Origin: Hellea sp. | GTDB lineage: Bacteria; Pseudomonadota; Alphaproteobacteria; Caulobacterales; Maricaulaceae | Assembly: GCA_020631215.1 (NCBI GenBank) | Contig: JAHDHS010000010.1 | Coordinates: 1 to 64,000, forward strand | DNA: 64,000 nucleotides | Direction of reading: 5' to 3' | In this document: positions 16,294 to 24,626 of the stretch, one piece after another | Layout: every line of letters begins with the position of its first letter | Numbering within the stretch: position 1 is the first letter of the stretch | The notes under the pieces: generated by a model | Database searches by the model: none | The model's input: the letters and a program-made list of their open reading frames with translations, nothing else | Told to the model about the DNA's origin: nothing | Position numbers and translations under genes: made by a program

Positions 16294-17453
16294 TATGCAA
16301 CCTTCTGTCCAATCTCTAGATGCTGCTTCACACGCATCAACACCTCTTCAGGGTCAAAGGGTTTTGGAATAAAGTCGGCGGCCCCACGCTCAAACCAACT
16401 TTTCGCCTCACCGCGATTGACCATGGATGTCAATATCAGGACAGGAATGGATTTTAGGTTAATTTTGTTTTGAATTTCGTAAAGAACAGTTCCGCCTTCA
16501 AGACGCGGCATGAAACGGTCTAGCAAGACGATATCAGGCGTTTGCGAGGACAAATATTCAAGCGCCTCCAGCCCGTCTGTGGCAGTATCCACTTTGTAAC
16601 CATTGGCCTTGAGCATATGTTCCAATATATCCCGAACCACGGGATCATCATCGACAACCAGAACCGACTGCATGGGTGTATCGAAAAACCCTCTGACATA
16701 TTCGGCGATCTCGAGGATCTCATGTTTGTCTTCTGTAAATCCATCAACGCCTAAGCTTATGGCTTCTGCAATCGCTTCCGGGGAATTGGGATTGAAAGCG
16801 ATGAAGACGGACATTTTCGAGAGGGACAGAGATGTTTTGAACTCCTTTAGAAGTTCCAAACTGTTTGTACCGCTGAAATCATGTTCTAAAACCATCAAAT
16901 CAGGCAATTGACTGCGCATTGCGCGCCGAATGTCACCTTCGGAATGGCATTTGATCACGTTGTAATGCGGATCAATCATGCTGGACAGCAAATCACTTAC
17001 CCATGGATCTTGACAGGCGATCAGAACGCTCTTGGAGTTCGGGAAATGCGTGACATTTTCGGGCGTATCATCCGCCTCGTCAGCATTGCCTATAAAAGTG
17101 AAACCTGGCTTTTCCGCTTCCAAATACTCAATATCATTGCAAATAATGTGAATACTATCGACAAATTTCATCAATGAAATGAGTGCCTTAGGACGATCTT
17201 TTAAATGCGCACTAGCTCGAAGTTGAGCCTCGACTTGCCCAGCCTGCACACCCAGTTCAGGGTAATCATACATGGCTGCATTACCCTTGATCCGGTGAGC
17301 CATATTTATGGCATCACTGATGTCGCACAAAGAAGCATCGCTATCTCGCAACCGCGAAATCGCACCTTCTATAATGACGACAGCATCGCCCAGATAACTC
17401 AAGTAATATTGACTCACCTGATCGTGCTGGGACTGTTGTATAGCCCTAACCAC
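16293..17453 (-). CDS. Hpt-REC-REC signalling protein heading the exopolysaccharide operon
   Basis: A 386-residue protein starting at GTG with GGGA upstream. Residues about 10-90 are an Hpt domain with the phospho-His in MAHRIKGNA (H53). Residues about 145-255 form a degenerate receiver: the acidic pair is QD and the phospho-Asp position is Glu (VLEHDF). Residues about 265-382 form a canonical receiver with DDD, phospho-Asp D312 (LLDRFMP), Thr in LTS and Lys in PKPF. No DNA-binding, GGDEF or EAL output is present, so it should act by protein contact or phosphotransfer, perhaps on the HEAT protein or synthase (inference). No histidine kinase gene is adjacent. Confidence 0.9.
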   Translation of the reverse strand: MVRAIQQSQHDQVSQYYLSYLGDAVVIIEGAISRLRDSDASLCDISDAINMAHRIKGNAAMYDYPELGVQAGQVEAQLRASAHLKDRPKALISLMKFVDSIHIICNDIEYLEAEKPGFTFIGNADEADDTPENVTHFPNSKSVLIACQDPWVSDLLSSMIDPHYNVIKCHSEGDIRRAMRSQLPDLMVLEHDFSGTNSLELLKEFKTSLSLSKMSVFIAFNPNSPEAIAEAISLGVDGFTEDKHEILEIAEYVRGFFDTPMQSVLVVDDDPVVRDILEHMLKANGYKVDTATDGLEALEYLSSQTPDIVLLDRFMPRLEGGTVLYEIQNKINLKSIPVLILTSMVNRGEAKSWFERGAADFIPKPFDPEEVLMRVKQHLEIGQKVA

Positions 17454-17473
17454 GATATATTCCCAAGTTTAAC

Positions 17474-17492
17474 GTGATTTATAAAAAATCAC
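17474..17492. promoter_or_regulatory. Inverted repeat upstream of the exopolysaccharide operon
   Basis: gtgattt and aaatcac pair perfectly around a five-base A/T loop, 21 bases before the GTG start of the Hpt-REC-REC gene. It could be an operator or a leader hairpin. The rest of the 138-base gap to the DUF2336 gene is AT-rich and holds the likely promoter. Confidence 0.4.
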
Positions 17493-17591
17493 ACACACAT
17501 TTTCCCAAGCCCATAGGACCACAGGCGAGTATATATTTGCTTAGACTTTAGAGTTAATAAGTTGGAAATATTTGCCTGAACTGGGCTTACC

Positions 17592-18734
17592 CTAACCTAC
17601 TGCCACCAAGGCCATGTGACTTAGGCTATCGAGTCTTTCGCAGAATTCTTTTTCGATCTCCGGCGTAAACTCGAATGGGAGCGTTAAAATACGCTCCAGC
17701 ATCATTTTTTGCATTTGCTTATCCGTGACTGGCACAGCGGAAAGCTGAAAATCTCGATAGATGACCAATGCCGCCCGCAAAAATGTGCAATAGGAGGCCG
17801 ACAGTTCGGCCCGGTCACAGAGTGCCTTAAGCCCCAGAGGCCCGCCATCAAACATCATCAAGCCGGCCTTTTGTATGCTGACGCCGTTCAGCTTTGCGAG
17901 TGCGATTTGCACAAAGCGCATATCGCCCACACCCGCGGCGCGCATGATGATCCCCTCGCCCAATTGGCCACGCTCATGAAGCGTTTCAATATAGGCGATC
18001 AGTGCCTTTTCTGACCAATCCCGATCGACATAGCTCAGCAAAGCTCGCTGCTGCGTCCGGTTCGCGATGTCAGCCGCTTCAAATTGGGTGACGCCTTCAA
18101 CGCTTTCGAGACGCTTTTCGATTTGCCGCGCTGCGGCATTGACCAGATTTTGTACAACATCTGCCGGCATGTCTTGACGGGATAGCGCCGCTTCGCGAAT
18201 GAGATCATCATCGGCATAAATCTCTGCCATTTTGGCTGCTGTTTCCGCATCGATCATGGCGCTGTCATTGGCTGCCAGGTCTGCGACAGCCGCCCCATCC
18301 CCGAAGCTGATGATGGCGTTACTGATGTGGGCGCTCAACTTTTGCCGCTGAGCAATGGCTTTGACTTTGGTTGCGGCTTTGGATTTTAAAATCGAACGCA
18401 AATCATCATCGGTCAAGACGGGTGAATGTTTCAGAACCGGCACGGCAATCGAATCGATATCATGAATAAGCTTATGCGCGATTTTATGAGGCAAATTAGG
18501 GGAATTTTGCAGGGTCACAGCCAAGGCCCGGCGCACTATATCGGATACATCCTGGCATATAAGGGACAGAATTTTCTCGGCAAATTCACGGTCAGACGAA
18601 CTGAGGCTCGCCTCTCGCATCGTGCGGCCGATTTTTTGCACGGCCAAGGCTCGCTGCTCTATATGCGGTGCTTTCACCGCATCCTCAATGGTCTTGCGGC
18701 CTAATGCACTGAACAGGTTTTTGGCAATATTCAT
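17592..18734 (-). CDS. DUF2336 family protein
   Basis: A 380-residue, wholly helical soluble protein without a signal peptide. It matches the DUF2336 family known mainly in Alphaproteobacteria: HEAT-like N-terminal helices (AVQKIGRTMREASLSSSDREFAEKI), DDDLRSILKS, and a C-terminal half with IIMRAAGVGDMRFVQIALAKL and FDGGPLGLKALCDRA. The track start is GTG at 18737; the ATG directly after it (18734) is preferred. The family has no agreed function. It lies upstream of the exopolysaccharide operon on the same strand, 138 bases away, and may or may not belong to it. Confidence 0.85.
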   Translation of the reverse strand: MNIAKNLFSALGRKTIEDAVKAPHIEQRALAVQKIGRTMREASLSSSDREFAEKILSLICQDVSDIVRRALAVTLQNSPNLPHKIAHKLIHDIDSIAVPVLKHSPVLTDDDLRSILKSKAATKVKAIAQRQKLSAHISNAIISFGDGAAVADLAANDSAMIDAETAAKMAEIYADDDLIREAALSRQDMPADVVQNLVNAAARQIEKRLESVEGVTQFEAADIANRTQQRALLSYVDRDWSEKALIAYIETLHERGQLGEGIIMRAAGVGDMRFVQIALAKLNGVSIQKAGLMMFDGGPLGLKALCDRAELSASYCTFLRAALVIYRDFQLSAVPVTDKQMQKMMLERILTLPFEFTPEIEKEFCERLDSLSHMALVAVG

Positions 18735-18815
18735 CACGTGATCACTCTGTTGGTCGGCGTAAAGCTAAACGAACAGGGTTAATCAGGCGTTATTGTGCTG
18801 AGAATTCTAAGAAAA

Positions 18816-18892
18816 TGGTACCGCCTCTTGGTCTCGAACCAAGGACCTCTGGTTCCACAAACCAGCGCTCTAACCAACTGAGCTAAGGCGGC
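18816..18892 (-). tRNA. tRNA-His (anticodon GTG)
   Basis: On the minus strand the 77-base cloverleaf folds completely: acceptor GCCGCCT with AGGCGGT, D-stem GCTC, anticodon stem CTGGT/ACCAG around TTGTGGA (anticodon GTG), T-stem CTTGG/CCAAG around TTCGAGA, and an encoded CCA. Position 73 is A and the first pair is G1-U72. Both are unusual for bacterial tRNA-His (normally C73 with an extra G-1) but known for an alphaproteobacterial clade. The gene stands alone between DUF2336 and the M48 peptidase. Confidence 0.97.
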
Positions 18893-18963
18893 CCATACAA
18901 AAGTGGCGCAGACCTAAATCAAGGCCCGCGCCAATTCAAGCGTTAAATCGCAGGGATAGGCGA

Positions 18964-19890
18964 CTAAGTCTGGATATTTTTATATCCCTGAGAGCCGAGC
19001 GCCTCTTGGCGGCGAATATAGGCATCAAGCTCACGTGCTCGGTAGGCCGGATCCGGATGGGTCGACAGGAATGTCGGGCCCCGGCTGCCGCTCTCCGCCG
19101 CCATTTTCTCCCATAACTTCACCGATTGCTGCGGATCATAACCAGCACGCTGCATGTAGTTCACGCCCAATTTATCTGACTCAAGCTCATGTTTACGCGA
19201 ATATGGCAGAACCACGCCGATCATCGCGCCCAAGCCCAATGCCTGAACCAGCATTTGCGACTTTTGGTTCGCACTGCGCATACAGTTATTATACTCCGTC
19301 CGCGTGCGGGCTTTTTTACAATTCTTGCTGAATTGAGAGCTGCCAATCACAGCACCGGCGACAGTTGCACCTTGCGCTGCCATTTGCATGGACATGCGCT
19401 CACGGGCATGTTGCCCTGAAACGTGGCCAACTTCATGGCCCATAATGCCAGCAATCTGATCATCATTATCTGTGAAATCCATCATACCCTTGTAAAAGCC
19501 GACTCGGTTGCCCGGCAAAACGAAGGCATTTTTCGTGTCCTTATCAAAAACTGTATAATCCCAGTTTTGATCGCCGCGCCCAGCCCCTCTGGCAATACGG
19601 CGGCCAATGTTACGCAGACGCGATGTATAGCGTGGATCACTCGAAGTCGGTGTTTTCTGTTTCATTTCCGCCCAGGACGCGGCCGCCATTTGGCCCAGCT
19701 GTTCTGATCCGGGGGCTAGTCCCACAAATTGCTTGCGGCCTGTTTCCGGGTTTGTCGCGCAACTACTTAGGGACGGAGCTGCAATTAGGGCTGTGCCTGC
19801 CGCGAGGCCCTGCACGAGCTTTCGACGCTGAATATGCGGTTCTTCCGCAGCGTGATGGGCGTCATGGCCGTGGGTATGATTAAAACACAT
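18964..19890 (-). CDS. M48-family zinc metallopeptidase, lipoprotein with His-rich leader
   Basis: I place the start at the ATG at 19890 because GGAGG lies six bases upstream; the track start at 19929 has none. The 308-residue protein opens with a His-rich stretch (HTHGHDAHH). A twin-arginine-like signal (QRRKLVQG) leads to a lipobox (LSSCA), so it may be exported by Tat. The peptidase domain has the HEVGH zinc motif near residue 155 with the downstream ELESDKLGV Glu ligand, as in BepA/LoiP/YcaL-type M48 enzymes. Those act in periplasmic outer-membrane protein quality control. A Cys pair in the insert KNCKK...NCMRS could be disulphide-linked. Confidence 0.9.
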   Translation of the reverse strand: MCFNHTHGHDAHHAAEEPHIQRRKLVQGLAAGTALIAAPSLSSCATNPETGRKQFVGLAPGSEQLGQMAAASWAEMKQKTPTSSDPRYTSRLRNIGRRIARGAGRGDQNWDYTVFDKDTKNAFVLPGNRVGFYKGMMDFTDNDDQIAGIMGHEVGHVSGQHARERMSMQMAAQGATVAGAVIGSSQFSKNCKKARTRTEYNNCMRSANQKSQMLVQALGLGAMIGVVLPYSRKHELESDKLGVNYMQRAGYDPQQSVKLWEKMAAESGSRGPTFLSTHPDPAYRARELDAYIRRQEALGSQGYKNIQT

Positions 19891-20049
19891 AAGGTCCTCC
19901 AAAGTAATATGCATACAGCGACTGTTCATTAACTATAGCCTAAGCTATAAGCAAATTACAGAGCCGTGAGCATTTTTTTATCAGTTCGATATGCAACGCA
20001 AGCTGAACAAAGGGTTCCACTCAGAACGGACACAGGAGATAGAAGAGAC

Positions 20050-23000
20050 ATGAAAAAGCTTCTGATTGCATTCGCTTTAATCCTAATATTGCTGCTGGCT
20101 GCCGTATTTATTGCGCCGTCACTCGTCCCCTCATCCGTCTATAAAGACAAAATTCAAGCGCAATTGACCAATGAACTGGGCCGGGAAGTCCGCATCCCAG
20201 GAGAGGTCAAGCTCGCCACTTTCCCGCTGATTAAAGCCAAAACCGGCGCGGTCGAAATTGACAACCCGGACGGATTTTCACGCACAGAATTTGCACGGCT
20301 GTCAGGCCTTGAAGCGCGTGTGAAATTGCTCCCGCTTTTTTCCAAACGCGTCGAAATCAGCCGCTTTACGCTCCAGGAACCTGTGATTCACCTTGAGAAA
20401 CGCGCCGATGGCAGAACCAATTGGGCCATGGGCGAATCCACAGAGCCCGCCCCTGAAGAGGATGCCGGGCCGTTTAAGCGAGATGGCCGTATGGCCGCGC
20501 TCGACCCTCAGATTAGTGCATTTAACCTCGAAAACGGCACCGTGACTTATAAAGACGCGTCCACAGGCACGGATATGGCCGTGACAGACATCAATACATT
20601 TGTCTCCATGCCATCCATGTCCAAAACGTTGGAAGTGGATGGCAGCCTGACTTACGACGGTATGCCACTGACACTGGATATGAGCCTGAACAGCCCGAGG
20701 GCCTTTCTGGACGGCCAAAGCGCCGCCATTAAAGGCACAGCCAAAACTGATTTCGCTAATATCGAAGTCGATGGTGAATTTCTGCCGGGCGAAGCCATTG
20801 CGCTCGCGGCTAACCTAGATGGATCCGTTTCAGATATGGCCTCTATTAAGCCTTATCTGGGCGAAAACGCACAATATGTAACGCCCATCTCTCAAACGGA
20901 TTTTTCTGGTGATTTCCGCTATGAAGGCAAAACTATCGCGGCCAAAAATGCCGACATTAAGATTCTCGGTGACAAGCTGAATATGACTTACAAAGGCGAT
21001 GCCCGCTTTGATGGCGCGCCATCCGCGTCAGGGGCCCTAATCCTCGATATTTCTGATATGTCTGTCATCAAACCCTATCTGCCCGAGGGCACAAAAGGGC
21101 TTGAGCACATTAGCGCCCTGAAAATGAATGCGAATCTTAAAGCCAAAGACAAAGGCTTCACGGCAGAGACTTTAACCGCCGAGGTAAAAGGACCGGAATT
21201 GGACGGTAAGTTCACGGGCACAGCGGGCTTTGATAAAGTCGTGACCGCCGATGGTAATTTCACCGCTAAACTATCTGACCCCGCAAAATTGGCATCGACA
21301 TTTGCGCCGGACATAAAAGGCGCAGCCGCTTTGGGCCTGACAGAGGCCAGCGGGAAACTCGCGCTGAATGACAAAGACATCTGGGTCCAAGACATGAAGC
21401 TTTCCACGGACGGCTCAAACCTGAAGGCCAGCTATGATGGCAATGTCATCTATCGCGGCGGGCAACCGACGGCACAGGGTAATTTCACAGCCAATGTCGC
21501 TGACCTGCCTGCCATCGCCCAACTGGCCGAGATTGAAATAGACAATATTGGCGCGGTTAAGACTGTCGCAGCATCCGGCACCGTCAATTATACGGCTGAA
21601 CAAACCAGCCTAAGCGGGATTGATGCCAAACTCACTAATGGCGCTTTGAACGGATCATATGAAGGCGCCGCAACTTTGGGCGAAGTTCCCGCCTTTGACG
21701 GCGCTTTCACGGCCAAGGTCGCAGATATGAATGCGCTCGATCAAGCGGTCACAATGGACGTGCCATATGCGGATGCTATCGGGAAAATCGACGTGTCCGG
21801 CCAGATTAAAGGTGCGGGACAAGCCGTTGATATTACAGGCTTAACGGCCGCACTTTCTGATGGCATGATGAATGGCAGCTACACTGGCTCTGCCCGTTAC
21901 AACAATGGCTTAAATCTAAACGGCAAGCTCGACACCGTCATTCCCAGCTTGCGGAATTTGGCCCAGACCACTGGCACAGCCTTACCGCCCAGCACCTCTG
22001 CGGGAGAGATTTTTGGACGCGTTGCATTAACCGGCGACGTATCAGGCACGCCTGAGCGTATTGATTTGAAAAATGCCAATTTATCACTCGATCAAATGAA
22101 GGGCACGGGCACATTTGGCATCGATCTAACGCCTGCCAAACCCATGATGACGGGCACACTAAATGTCACACCGGGTATGGATTTGCAGCCCTATATGGAA
22201 AGCTATTCCGCGCAGCGCCCGGAAGGTGAAATTCAGCCTTGGAGTGAGGAGCCAATCAATACTGAAGCGCTCAAAGCGATTGATGCCAATGTTGTTATCA
22301 CAACGCCTTTTGTTAGAACTGGGCGGCTGAATCTTGATGACACGACGATCAACACGAAGCTGGCCAATGGTAAGCTCACAGCAGACATGCCCAATCTTGC
22401 GCTTTATGGCGGCGTTGGAACCATGACGGCTTCACTCGATGCCTCAAGCGGCGTGCCGGCGATCGCCGTAGACGCCAATCTGGATCGCCTCAAAACGGGC
22501 AGTTTCCTTGCGGCGGTTGCAGGCTTTACCAAAGCCGATGGGCAAGGCAGCACCCTGCTGAAAATACGCGGGCAAGGCCGCTCTCAAGCGGAAATCATGC
22601 GTTCGCTAAATGGGACTGGCGGATATGAAATCCTGGAAGGTACGCTTTCAGGCATTAATCTACAGGAATTCATGACAGGTCTGGATACGGCCCTCACCTC
22701 ACGCAGCCTGCCCGGCGGCATAAGCGCAAAAGAGATCACCAAATTTGAAAACCTAATCGGTAAGTTTTCGATTGAAAACGGCGTCGTAAAAATTGGGACT
22801 TTCAATTTGAAAGGCTTTAACGTGCTGGCTGAAGGCGACGGCAAGATTGATCTGGGCAACCAGAATATTGATTTCCGCCTCTTACCCAAATTAACCGGCG
22901 AGCAAGCCAGCGGACTCGCGGCCTTTGGTATTCCCATACGGTTTTCCGGCGACTTTGGGTCCGCCAAAGCCAGTTTGGACACACAATTCTTGGGTGAAAT

Positions 23001-23382
23001 CATGGCGGCCAAGGCGCAGGCCGAAGTTCAGAAAAAGCTAAAAGATCAAATCGGCGGTAGTGTGGGTGATGCTTTGGGCGGGCTTCTAGGCGGCGGCAAA
23101 AGCAAAGACCCCGCAAAGCCCGCGGACGCAAGCACGCAGACATCAACGACACAGGGGACGTCACAAGGCACATCCACGCCGGCCAACACAAAACCGTCCG
23201 AAAAAGAGGTCATCGAAGATGCTTTGGGCGGGCTTTTAGGGATCAAGAAAGAGCCTGCCAAGGATGAGCAAGCTAATATATCCACGAATGAAAGTCAGCC
23301 TAAGGAAGAAACGAAAGAGCCAACAATCGAAGACGCGCTTGGTAGTTTATTTGGTAAGAAGAAGCCCAAAGGTGACGAATAA
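20050..23382 (+). CDS. AsmA family protein
   Basis: The ATG at 20050 (MKKLLIAFAL) gives a normal N-terminal membrane anchor and has GGAG upstream; the track start at 19966 adds a charged leader without sense. The 1110-residue protein has one N-terminal helix, then a long periplasmic beta-rich AsmA domain (VRIPGEVKLATFPLIKAKTGAVEI near 45). The AsmA C-terminal region (about 830-980) has FLAAVAGFTKADGQGSTLLKIRGQG. AsmA-like proteins span the periplasm and are linked to phospholipid transfer to the outer membrane. The C-terminal 110 residues are low-complexity with three DALGGLLG-type repeats. It stands alone between M48 and phhA. Confidence 0.92.
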   Translation: MKKLLIAFALILILLLAAVFIAPSLVPSSVYKDKIQAQLTNELGREVRIPGEVKLATFPLIKAKTGAVEIDNPDGFSRTEFARLSGLEARVKLLPLFSKRVEISRFTLQEPVIHLEKRADGRTNWAMGESTEPAPEEDAGPFKRDGRMAALDPQISAFNLENGTVTYKDASTGTDMAVTDINTFVSMPSMSKTLEVDGSLTYDGMPLTLDMSLNSPRAFLDGQSAAIKGTAKTDFANIEVDGEFLPGEAIALAANLDGSVSDMASIKPYLGENAQYVTPISQTDFSGDFRYEGKTIAAKNADIKILGDKLNMTYKGDARFDGAPSASGALILDISDMSVIKPYLPEGTKGLEHISALKMNANLKAKDKGFTAETLTAEVKGPELDGKFTGTAGFDKVVTADGNFTAKLSDPAKLASTFAPDIKGAAALGLTEASGKLALNDKDIWVQDMKLSTDGSNLKASYDGNVIYRGGQPTAQGNFTANVADLPAIAQLAEIEIDNIGAVKTVAASGTVNYTAEQTSLSGIDAKLTNGALNGSYEGAATLGEVPAFDGAFTAKVADMNALDQAVTMDVPYADAIGKIDVSGQIKGAGQAVDITGLTAALSDGMMNGSYTGSARYNNGLNLNGKLDTVIPSLRNLAQTTGTALPPSTSAGEIFGRVALTGDVSGTPERIDLKNANLSLDQMKGTGTFGIDLTPAKPMMTGTLNVTPGMDLQPYMESYSAQRPEGEIQPWSEEPINTEALKAIDANVVITTPFVRTGRLNLDDTTINTKLANGKLTADMPNLALYGGVGTMTASLDASSGVPAIAVDANLDRLKTGSFLAAVAGFTKADGQGSTLLKIRGQGRSQAEIMRSLNGTGGYEILEGTLSGINLQEFMTGLDTALTSRSLPGGISAKEITKFENLIGKFSIENGVVKIGTFNLKGFNVLAEGDGKIDLGNQNIDFRLLPKLTGEQASGLAAFGIPIRFSGDFGSAKASLDTQFLGEIMAAKAQAEVQKKLKDQIGGSVGDALGGLLGGGKSKDPAKPADASTQTSTTQGTSQGTSTPANTKPSEKEVIEDALGGLLGIKKEPAKDEQANISTNESQPKEETKEPTIEDALGSLFGKKKPKGDE
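23068..23240 (+). repeat. Near-identical 23-bp direct repeats in the AsmA tail
   Basis: gatgctttgggcgggcttctagg at 23068-23090 recurs at 23218-23240 with one base different (c to t). Both encode DALGGLLG. A third, more diverged copy encodes DALGSLFG near the stop codon. The repeats sit in a Lys/Glu/Ser/Thr-rich tail. Confidence 0.8.
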
Positions 23383-23469
23383 TTTGCCCCATACGGGCCT
23401 TAAATTTGCCTGAAAATAGGTAATTATTACGCTCAGGATCCTTTATGCTACGTCCAAAAGGAGCCCTGA

Positions 23470-24330
23470 GTGATTCACGACCCCGTCATCGAAGCCCAAA
23501 CACCTGCGGATGATTTCACGATCAAGCAATGCTGGGGCGAATATACCGATGACGAACATGCTGTTTGGGATGAGCTTTACGCGCGTCAAATCAATATCCT
23601 GAAAGGCCGCGCTGTTCCGGAATTCTATGAGGGTCTGGACGCTCTAACTCTCGGCGGTAGCGGAATCCCTAATTTGGAGGCGATAAACCCCAAGCTGAAA
23701 GCTTTAACAGGCTGGGAGGTTGTTATGGTCCCTCACCTCGTACCGGATTTGGTGTTCTTTGATCATTTGGCGAACCGCCGCTTCCCCGCCGGACGCTTCA
23801 TACGGGGTCGTCATCAGATGGATTACTTGCAGGAACCTGACATCTTCCATGATATTTTTGGCCATGTCCCGATGCTAACCCAGCCGGTGTTTGCCAACTA
23901 TATGGAAGCTTATGGCAAGGGCGGCCTGCGCGCAGAGCGGCACGGCATGCTCAAACAACTGGCCCGCCTATATTGGTACACTGTCGAGTTTGGCCTGATG
24001 GAAACGCCAAAAGGCTTGCGTATCTATGGTGCGGGCATCGTCTCTTCAGCAGGTGAAAGCATTTTCAGCCTGGATGATCCATCGCCCAACCGCATCCATT
24101 TTGATCTAGAGCGCATTATGCGCACAGATTACCGGATCGACGATTATCAACAAACCTATTTCAGCATCGCGTCCTACGAAGAATTATTCGATGCCACACA
24201 ACAGGATTTTGGCGACATTTACGCTCGCCTGAAAGACGGACAACCGCCTTACACGCCTGACGAGGTTCTGGATAAGGATATGGTTTTAAATCAAGGCACT
24301 CAGGCCTACGCCAAGTCAAAGGCACTTTAG
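23470..24330 (+). CDS. phhA: Phenylalanine-4-hydroxylase
   Basis: A pterin-dependent non-heme iron enzyme converting phenylalanine to tyrosine. The 286-residue catalytic domain has the signature EPDIFHDIFGHVPML near 127, with the two His iron ligands (H-x4-H), and the Glu ligand in YWYTVEFGLM near 170. It starts at GTG with AAGGAG seven bases upstream. The usual partner, pterin-carbinolamine dehydratase, is not next to it. The roughly 300 bases downstream (24331-24626) contain only the terminator of the convergent OmpA gene. Confidence 0.95.
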   Translation: MIHDPVIEAQTPADDFTIKQCWGEYTDDEHAVWDELYARQINILKGRAVPEFYEGLDALTLGGSGIPNLEAINPKLKALTGWEVVMVPHLVPDLVFFDHLANRRFPAGRFIRGRHQMDYLQEPDIFHDIFGHVPMLTQPVFANYMEAYGKGGLRAERHGMLKQLARLYWYTVEFGLMETPKGLRIYGAGIVSSAGESIFSLDDPSPNRIHFDLERIMRTDYRIDDYQQTYFSIASYEELFDATQQDFGDIYARLKDGQPPYTPDEVLDKDMVLNQGTQAYAKSKAL

Positions 24331-24576
24331 TTTTTGATATGGTTGCGTAAGCATCAATACTCGCGCCATTCATGCTAACCTGCTCGCACTACTTGGCATT
24401 TATAGCACCATAACCTTGGTCATCTAACGAGAAACAGCCGCCCTCTGTATAATCGGCCACGATATTACTTGGGCATGACTCGCTGATGGCCCGCTAGGTA
24501 TTGGCTTCGCTCCTGCCCTTTAAAGTTATCTTCCCAATAAACTGAGCTGAGCTTCAACTGACCCTGTATTCGCCCA

Positions 24577-24606
24577 TAAAAAAAGCCCGGCGAATGCCGG
24601 GCTTTC
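24577..24606 (-). terminator. Rho-independent terminator of the OmpA gene
   Basis: agcccggc and gccgggct form a perfect eight-base stem with a gaat loop (24584-24603). On the minus strand it is followed by a run of seven T, ideally placed 23 bases after the OmpA stop. It may also stop transcripts from phhA. Confidence 0.9.
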
Positions 24607-24626
24607 TTATCGAGTATCGGACAATC

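Noticed and set aside
18779-18793. TTAA-N7-TTAT resembling a CtrA site upstream of DUF2336
   Set aside because: One mismatch to TTAA-N7-TTAA; such short AT-rich matches are expected by chance and several similar ones occur in the window.
24331-24576. Possible small gene between phhA and the OmpA terminator
   Set aside because: No frame with a ribosome site and coding-like composition was found; the stretch appears empty.
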